Origin: an uncultured Lachnospiraceae bacterium
GTDB taxonomy: Bacteria > Bacillota > Clostridia > Lachnospirales > Lachnospiraceae
Direction: 5' to 3'
Length of the DNA stretch: 64,000 nt
Assembly: GCA_951800685.1 (NCBI GenBank)
Contig: CATOJY010000004.1
Location: forward strand, 1 to 64,000
Both the position numbers and the translations under genes were made by a program. Positions 58,327 to 64,000 of the stretch are shown here, in pieces. The stretch's first letter is position 1, and each line of letters opens with the position of its first letter. The notes beneath the pieces were generated by a model, which saw only the letters and a program-made list of their open reading frames with translations, had not been told where the DNA came from and searched no databases.

Positions 58327-59841
58327 CTATTCCTTATGAAAGTTGATTATAATAGTATCTGTATCTGTGTAACAATCATACACCGCGTTGTGTAAGACGG
58401 GCGTTGTATTCTGAAATAATGTTTCTGTTTCTTCTGACATCCCTTCATGCGCAAGATCATACTGCAGGTAATGCTGCAGCTGTGCGCCTCCTATATAGCC
58501 GTTGTTGGTAATATACACGGGAATGAGATGCTTCAAGAGCGGGTATTTGGAACAGAGCATGCCAGTCTCCGGGGAATGTGGCGCTCTGCCGTTGATCGTC
58601 AGGTACTGGTACTGTCCATCCGCGTTCAGTATGTCGAGGTCATGCACGATCTGGTAAGTCAGATAGTCCTCATATCTTGCCTGGCTCTTTAAAGCGTTGC
58701 CGTACGTATAGGAAAAGGTGAAGCAGAACAGCATACACGGCAGCAGCAAAATTGCTGTGAACTTGTCAAACCTGCGCGGCAGGAAAGAGAGCATGACGCC
58801 TTCCCACAGTCCGAATCCACACAAGGCAATCAGGGAGTGGGCACTGATAGAGAAATTAGAAGGGGTCAGGACGAACAAAGGCAGCATACATCCCCCCATT
58901 ACGAGGATAGGAAGAAGTATGGCATAACCAAGTTTCAAGATTCTGTAGGGCTGTCTCGATCTTCCTATTTGGACGGCAAGGCACAACATACTCCCGGCAA
59001 GGAGGATGGCAAAAGCGGCCAGGACAGGAGTGGGGACACTGGCGAGATAATTGTCAATCTGTTTCCAGAAAAGAAGCAGGTTCTGTAAAGCAGAAGCAAA
59101 AAAGCCAGGTTCGGAAGAGAAAGAAAACTGATAAGCGCTTTTCTGCCACCCGGCGTCCGGTATATAGTGTTTCATGATAATAAAGTAATAGACAAGAACA
59201 CTGGCGCACAGTGCACCTGCGCGAACGATGATGCGCGTAAACCGGATAGAAGAGTCCCGGAACATAAAGAGGAGTTCCAGCGCCCCAAGGGCAATGTAAA
59301 TGCCGCAGCATGGCTGGTAAGTAGTCAGCAGAATCATGCAGGCCAAAAAGCATATGCCAAAGACTTTCCACAAGGGATACTGCACTGGCAGAGCATATAC
59401 GATAATCGCGCCACATAAAGCCAATACCATAGTGATGCAGTCAAACCGATAGGAGAGAGAGGAGAGCATAAAGGGATTGGCAGGTACAAGGAAGCCTATG
59501 GCCAGTAACAGAAACAGGGGGTATGATCCAGGCAGGTTATGCCTGATATATAAAGTCAGGACATAAGCGAGGACTATGACAGACAAGAGCAGCGTAAGAG
59601 GGAAAATATCCCCGATCGGCGTACCGCCGCAGAGCCATTTGAGTATCCATTCTGTCAGGGGACGGCCATCGTTATTCCAGCCTGTGATACCGCGCAGGCT
59701 TCTGGACAGATCATCCTGGTAATAACGGTCGGCGAGTATGATCGGCAGGACATATAATCCGAAAAGAAGTGTTAATGCGTAGAAAAAACGGGTATATTTT
59801 TTATCTAGTATCAGCCAGGCTGGGATTTTTACTTGGTCCAT
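58327..59841 (-). CDS. GtrII-type glucosyltransferase domain membrane protein
   Basis: 504 residues, about 11 membrane segments. The first external loop carries YYQDDLSRSLRGITGWNNDGRPL, the recognised start of the glucosyl transferase GtrII family, with the Asp-Asp pair likely catalytic. GtrII-type proteins add glucose from undecaprenyl-phosphate-glucose to surface glycans. AAGGAG precedes the ATG, and the promoter at 59869-59897 reads into it. The GtrB-like proteins at 53858 and 61772 could supply its donor. Confidence 0.85.
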   Translation of the reverse strand: MDQVKIPAWLILDKKYTRFFYALTLLFGLYVLPIILADRYYQDDLSRSLRGITGWNNDGRPLTEWILKWLCGGTPIGDIFPLTLLLSVIVLAYVLTLYIRHNLPGSYPLFLLLAIGFLVPANPFMLSSLSYRFDCITMVLALCGAIIVYALPVQYPLWKVFGICFLACMILLTTYQPCCGIYIALGALELLFMFRDSSIRFTRIIVRAGALCASVLVYYFIIMKHYIPDAGWQKSAYQFSFSSEPGFFASALQNLLLFWKQIDNYLASVPTPVLAAFAILLAGSMLCLAVQIGRSRQPYRILKLGYAILLPILVMGGCMLPLFVLTPSNFSISAHSLIALCGFGLWEGVMLSFLPRRFDKFTAILLLPCMLFCFTFSYTYGNALKSQARYEDYLTYQIVHDLDILNADGQYQYLTINGRAPHSPETGMLCSKYPLLKHLIPVYITNNGYIGGAQLQHYLQYDLAHEGMSEETETLFQNTTPVLHNAVYDCYTDTDTIIINFHKE

Positions 59842-59868
59842 TTCAGACGCTCCTTTTTAATATTATTT

Positions 59869-59897
59869 ATTCTACGGTATTTACCAAAAATATGCAA
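59869..59897 (-). promoter_or_regulatory. Minus-strand promoter of the GtrII-MBOAT-SGNH operon
   Basis: On the minus strand TTGCAT (59897-59892), 17 bases, TAGAAT (59874-59869). The start codon at 59841 follows with an AAGGAG site. Confidence 0.65.
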
Positions 59898-59923
59898 ATG
59901 GAAAATCCTATATATAAAAATGG

Positions 59924-59952
59924 TTTCTTTCAAAAGATATCTATGATAAAAT
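59924..59952 (+). promoter_or_regulatory. Extended -10 promoter before the third MBOAT gene
   Basis: TGATAAAAT (59944-59952) is a good extended -10; the -35 (TTTCTT at 59924-59929) is poor. The start codon lies 46 bases downstream. Confidence 0.4.
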
Positions 59953-59998
59953 AAAGTAATTTTATGAAAATAGGAATGAAGCGGGAATACAGGCTGTT

Positions 59999-61534
59999 AT
60001 GGGCATTACATCTTTTTATTTTTTGTGTTTTTTTACGGCAATCTTAATATTATATTACATTATTCCGGGCAGACTGCAGTGGGGACTATTGCTTCTTTGC
60101 AGCATAGCGTACTATCTATTGAGCGGCAATGGCATGTTGATCCTGTACCCAATCGCATCAGTGACGGCCTGCTATGCGGGGAGCCGGCTGCTGACGGCGG
60201 CGCCTGCAGAGGAAGGGAAGCGGCGCCGGATGATTCTGGCGGTGACGGTTCTGGTGAATATTGGCATACTGGCAGTGCTCAAATATGTGAACTTCGGTAT
60301 TTACACGATCGACGGTATTGCCAGAATATTTGGAAGTTCCGGGGAGCTGATCAAGAGCGTAGATTTTCTGATTCCTCTGGGGGTTTCCTTCTATACGTTC
60401 TCTTTGCTGGGCTATGTGATCGATGTGTATTACGGGATAGCAAAACCGCAGGAGAATTATCTGAAGTTAATGCTTTACGGTATGTATTTTCCGGTGATCC
60501 TGTCCGGGCCGATTTTGAAGTACCGGGAGCATGGGGAACAGTTTTTTAAAGCGCATACATTTGATTACCGCCAGGTGACACGGGGGCTGCAGCGTATGCT
60601 TTGGGGATTTTTTAAGAAGCTGGTAATCGCAGAGCGGTTAGGCATTCTTGTAGACACAGTTTACGGCAGTTATGTGGAGTATCCTGGAGCGTATATCTGG
60701 TTTGCTACAGTGTGTTACGCATTCCAGCTTTATACAGATTTCTCCGGCTGTATGGATATTGTGCTGGGTATGTCGGAGAGTCTGGGTATTCTGCTGCCAG
60801 AGAACTTCCAGACACCGTTTTTTGCAAAGAGTGTTGCGGAATACTGGCGAAGATGGCACATCACTCTGGGGGTATGGATGAAGGAGTATGTGTTCTATCC
60901 GGTACTGCGGTCGCCGTTTTTTACGAAGCTCAACAAGGCATGGCGGGAGAAGTTCGGCAAGAAGAAGGGCAAGCAGTATGCGACGTTTATGGCGATGTTT
61001 CTTCTTTGGCTGACGGTGGGAATCTGGCATGGGGGAGATTGGAAATTTGTGATTGGTTCCGGCCTGCTGCACTGGATTTACATCGTGCTGGAAGAGGTGT
61101 TGGAGCCGTCCTGTGGACGGTTCATGAAGAAATACAGGATTGATCCTGCAGGCAGGACGGTGAATGTGCTGCGGATCCTGCGGACGTTCTTCCTGGTCTG
61201 TGTTGGGGATCTTTTCTTCCGTGCTGCATCGGTGGGGGATGCCTTCGCTATGCTTGGCAAAGCGGCATCTGTGTGGAATCCGTCGATTCTTTGGAATGGA
61301 GCGTTGTTTGAGCTGGGACTTGACTGGATGGAGATGGTCATCGTCTTAGCAGCACTTCTGGTCTTATATGGTGTGTCGCTGCTAAAGCAGACGGGTTCTG
61401 TCAGAGACCGGATTGCCTGCAGGGCGCTGCCGGTCCGCTGGCTGATCTGGTATGCATTGCTCTTTGCGGTGATTCTGCTTGGGTGTTATGGGCCGGGATA
61501 TAGCGCAGGAGAGTTTATTTATCAGGGATTCTAA
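59999..61534 (+). CDS. MBOAT O-acyltransferase, third copy
   Basis: 511 residues with about 11-12 membrane segments. MBOAT blocks: [37 protein letters not shown] and catalytic His in [10 protein letters not shown]. Sequence pattern is nearer to the dlt-like MBOAT at 34271 ([21 protein letters not shown]) than to the AlgI-like copy on the minus strand. No SGNH partner gene is adjacent; it may share a partner or act alone. The ribosome binding site before ATG 59999 is weak. Confidence 0.85.
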   Translation: [511 protein letters not shown]

Positions 61535-61577
61535 GAGAAATGTTTCTGTGATTTTCATAGTAAATAAGGCGTATCTA

Positions 61578-61586
61578 TGCTAGAAT
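61578..61586 (+). promoter_or_regulatory. Extended -10 element before the GT2 gene at 61772
   Basis: TGCTAGAAT forms a clear extended -10 without a recognisable -35. A leader of about 180 bases would follow, with a small GGAATG/CATTCC stem (61622-61641) around a T7 loop. Nothing else is visible in the leader. Confidence 0.4.
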
Positions 61587-61771
61587 AAATAAGTAATATC
61601 AAAATGTGGTATACCCGTAGGGGAATGTTTTTTTGCATTCCGAAAGGCTCCAGGTGTTTTCTGCGCCAGAGAATGCTGCAAAACCGTCTATGGCAGGACG
61701 CTGGCAGAACCAGGGGAATGCGCAGGATTGCTCACAGAAAGATTGATAGAGAAAGGTTGAGACAGAAGAAA

Positions 61772-62707
61772 ATGGACAAGATAGCAGTACTGATTCCATG
61801 CTATAACGAGGAGAGAACGATTGCCAAGGTGGTACGGGATGCGAAACAGGCCCTGCCGGAAGCGGTGATCTATGTATATGATAATAATTCCACAGACCGT
61901 ACCGTGGAACTGGCCAGAGAGGCTGGAGCTGTGATCCGGTACGAGCATATGCAGGGAAAGGGTAATGTGATCCGCCGTATGTTCCGCGAGATTGAGGCAG
62001 AGTGCTACATTATGGTGGATGGGGATGACACGTATCCTATGGAGTATGCCAGTGAGATGGTGGACAGGGTGCTTTGCCGCAATGCAGATATGGTAGTGGG
62101 GGACAGGCTCTCTTCCACCTATTTTACAGAGAACAAGAGACCCTTTCACAACTTCGGTAATACGATTGTGCGCAGCAGCATCAACAGACTGTTTAACTGC
62201 GAGATTAAGGATATTATGACTGGCTACCGGGCATTCAGCTATGGGTTTGTGAAGACATTCCCCGTGTTGTCTACAGGGTTTGAGATTGAGACGGAGATGA
62301 CTATCCACGCAGTGTATAATAACATGCAGATTGAAAATGTGATTGTAGATTACCGGGACAGGCCGGAAGGCAGTGAATCTAAGCTCAATACCTTTTCGGA
62401 TGGATTTAAGGTGATCCGGACAATCCTGAAACTGTACAGAGACTACAAGCCGCTCGGATTCTTCGGAATGTGTGCAGCGATCCTCACGGTGATTGCGGTG
62501 CTTATGTTTATTCCGATCCTGATCGCCTATGTCGAGACGGGGCTGGTACTCCGGTTTCCGACGCTGTTTGTCTGTGGATTTATCGGTCTGGCGGCGCTGC
62601 AGTCGTTGTTTGCTGGTTTAATGCTGTCAAATATGGCACTGAAGAATCGCAGGGACTTTGAGTACAGGCTGACGCTGGTGACGCGCAGAGTGAGGCATGA
62701 AGACTAG
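61772..62707 (+). CDS. GtrB-like polyprenyl-phosphate glycosyltransferase (GT2)
   Basis: 311 residues from ATG 61772; an open frame reaches back to 61604 but its basic, cysteine-containing leader does not resemble the family. GT-A core: VLIPCYNEERTIAKVV, YDNNSTDRT and the metal motif VDGDDTYPMEYA, then LNTFSDGFKVIRT and two C-terminal membrane helices. Fits polyprenyl-phosphate glucosyl- or N-acetylglucosaminyltransferases. It lies just before a multi-span membrane protein that may be a GT-C partner. Confidence 0.85.
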   Translation: MDKIAVLIPCYNEERTIAKVVRDAKQALPEAVIYVYDNNSTDRTVELAREAGAVIRYEHMQGKGNVIRRMFREIEAECYIMVDGDDTYPMEYASEMVDRVLCRNADMVVGDRLSSTYFTENKRPFHNFGNTIVRSSINRLFNCEIKDIMTGYRAFSYGFVKTFPVLSTGFEIETEMTIHAVYNNMQIENVIVDYRDRPEGSESKLNTFSDGFKVIRTILKLYRDYKPLGFFGMCAAILTVIAVLMFIPILIAYVETGLVLRFPTLFVCGFIGLAALQSLFAGLMLSNMALKNRRDFEYRLTLVTRRVRHED

Positions 62708-62808
62708 GCGGGGGAAGTGTGCCGTACTCTGGCCGCAGGGCAGTCTTGCATAGTGTGTGGCGACTTTTGGAGACTGTTATCACAACATTGATGGGAAAAG
62801 GATTCAAT

Positions 62809-64000
62809 ATGGAAAGAAAAAAGGATTTCTATCAAAATCATAACAGTAGAACACAGCAGATCATAACTGCTGTTTCACTGTTTGTGGCAGCATTGGCCGC
62901 AGGGCGTGTTATATTCGTCTGCCATAGCGTTGGCGTGCTTTATACTTTCGGGATCTTTTATCTTGCGGTTCTGATTGGTGGAGTTTGCATTTTACAAAAG
63001 GCCTTTTTTTTACAGGAGGTCTTTTTTACTGTCTGGACAAGGATCCTGCTGGCCGTGTTCTTTACGGGATTCCAGGTACTGGGGCTGTATTACAGTATTC
63101 CTGGCCTAGAGGAAAAGGCAGGAGGCTGGGAACTCCTTCTGTGGATTTTGTGCTTTACGCCGCTGACATTCGGCGCACAGAATATGCTGTTTGCCTGGGT
63201 GCGGGGAGGGTGTCACAAAGCAGCTGAAAAAGAAGGGGATTCTTTGAAGGAGAAGGTTGGCTTTTCCCCCTGGAGGAGTTTCTGGATTGCCTATGCGGTG
63301 ATTCTGGTTGGGTTTTTGATCCCATTTGCGGCCTATTATCCGGCTATTATGGCCTATGACGTGATTCCGCAGTTAGACCAGATTAAGATCAGCGGATATA
63401 CAACACATCATCCGCTCATTCATACGCTGATGCTGGCGGGCAGCCTGAAAGCCGGGGAGGCGCTTCCTATGGTACACAATGTGGATCGTGCTGGACTGGC
63501 AGTGTACACAGTGCTGCAGATGCTGATTGCTGCTGGATGTTTTGCCTATGTATCTGTCTATCTGCGCAGAAGGGGAGTCCATAAATACATCTGTTATCTC
63601 TTTGTACTTTGTGCGGCGTTTTATCCGACACATGGTATGCTGGCGGTGTCGATCACGAAAGATACAGTCTATGCGGCACTTGTGATGCTGTTTACAGTGT
63701 ATGCATGGGAATTGGTCACAACAACAGGAAGGGAAGAAGAAAGGAAGAGCGGCACAGGGCTGCACAATGGCAGACAGCGCAGCGGGCAGAGTGTATGGAT
63801 GGTGTCCTATTGCATCCTGACAGTGCTGCTTCTCCTGTTTCGGAACAACAGTATTTATGCGTGGATCTTATATCTGCTTGCAGTGAGCATTGTATTGTAT
63901 AGGAAAGCCTATAAGGCGTCCGCAAAGATAAAGAAGTTCGCAAACAAGATCAGCCTGACGCATGTGACAGCATTGCTTTTGTATCTGGCGCTGAATGCGG
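62809..64000 (+). CDS. Multi-span membrane protein, possibly GT-C/DUF6020-like, cut by the window end
   Basis: The frame opens at ATG 62809 (AAAAGGA six bases upstream) and runs past base 64000; about 397 residues are visible. It has about eight hydrophobic segments so far. After the fourth comes a loop with YYPAIMAYDVIPQLDQ and TTHHPLIHTL, an Asp-x4-Gln plus His-His-Pro pattern I associate with DUF6020-type membrane proteins and with GT-C donor-site loops. A T8 run at 63003-63010 encodes Phe-Phe-Leu. Function unproven; the preceding GtrB-like gene suggests glycosyl transfer from a polyprenyl carrier. Confidence 0.65.
   Translation, partial: MERKKDFYQNHNSRTQQIITAVSLFVAALAAGRVIFVCHSVGVLYTFGIFYLAVLIGGVCILQKAFFLQEVFFTVWTRILLAVFFTGFQVLGLYYSIPGLEEKAGGWELLLWILCFTPLTFGAQNMLFAWVRGGCHKAAEKEGDSLKEKVGFSPWRSFWIAYAVILVGFLIPFAAYYPAIMAYDVIPQLDQIKISGYTTHHPLIHTLMLAGSLKAGEALPMVHNVDRAGLAVYTVLQMLIAAGCFAYVSVYLRRRGVHKYICYLFVLCAAFYPTHGMLAVSITKDTVYAALVMLFTVYAWELVTTTGREEERKSGTGLHNGRQRSGQSVWMVSYCILTVLLLLFRNNSIYAWILYLLAVSIVLYRKAYKASAKIKKFANKISLTHVTALLLYLALNA

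Noticed and set aside
1-64000. CRISPR arrays, transposases, integrases, tRNA or rRNA genes
   Set aside because: None was seen on either strand; the repeats found are poly-G tracts, hairpins and protein-coding domain repeats.

Overview
The window reads as chromosomal DNA of a low-to-mid GC monoderm Bacillota, most likely a gut Clostridia/Lachnospiraceae-type organism. Reasons: AGGAGG-type ribosome binding sites, a dlt-like operon, very large secreted Big/LRR proteins with acidic N-terminal linkers, a LytG-type glucosaminidase, and dense clusters of Acyltransferase-3, MBOAT, CotH, VTC and DUF4956 genes. The taxonomic call is inference; no rRNA or housekeeping marker is present. Nearly the whole window is one large cell-surface glycan and envelope-modification region. 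I see no tRNA, rRNA, CRISPR array, transposase or integrase.

Layout. (1) 1-5473 is visibly A+T-richer: the tail of a hexapeptide acetyltransferase, a CMP-sialate-type cytidylyltransferase, a B12/radical SAM protein, a flippase, an acetyltransferase and a membrane acyltransferase, ending in a strong terminator. Three of these genes each carry an uninterrupted run of nine G inside the coding frame, a signature of phase variation. (2) 5661-14371: from a good promoter, two GT-C membrane glycosyltransferases, a NodB-like deacetylase, an LpxD-like N-acyltransferase and a CotH kinase - VTC domain - DUF4956 trio. (3) 14454-21179: a compact three-gene unit inside the glycan region, bounded by an inverted repeat and a terminator. 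It encodes a TPR protein of unknown function, a large P-loop ATPase and a 948-residue adenosine-deaminase-fold enzyme with all catalytic motifs. The last two match the RADAR anti-phage system (rdrA, rdrB); the TPR gene overlaps rdrA and is not one of the accessory genes I know from RADAR. (4) 21429-32100: two giant secreted proteins, one a cell-wall glucosaminidase with Ig-like repeats, the other a BspA-type LRR protein behind a leader with an attenuator-like hairpin. (5) 32305-39026: a dlt-like operon (adenylating ligase, carrier protein, MBOAT, SGNH protein) extended by a type III PLP decarboxylase and a second VTC protein. (6) 39091-49031 and on to 51305: glycosyltransferases of families GT2, GT4, GT8 and GT-C, then a second DUF4956 - CotH-like - CotH set, in which the middle protein looks like a pseudokinase. 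(7) 51372-55869: UDP-glucose dehydrogenase and UDP-glucuronate epimerase, a GtrB-like transferase and a YdjC-type deacetylase. (8) 55881-59841 on the minus strand: GtrII-like transferase, MBOAT and SGNH protein. (9) 59999-64000: a third MBOAT, a second GtrB-like transferase and a membrane protein cut by the window edge.

How it fits together. The glycan genes make nucleotide-activated sugars (sialate-like and uronic acids), assemble and export surface polymers, and decorate them by acylation, aminoacylation, deacetylation and perhaps phosphorylation or polyphosphate chemistry. The envelope is the phage receptor surface, so a RADAR-type intracellular defence unit placed inside a phase-variable surface locus would combine receptor variation with nucleotide-based abortive defence. 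That combined view is inference.
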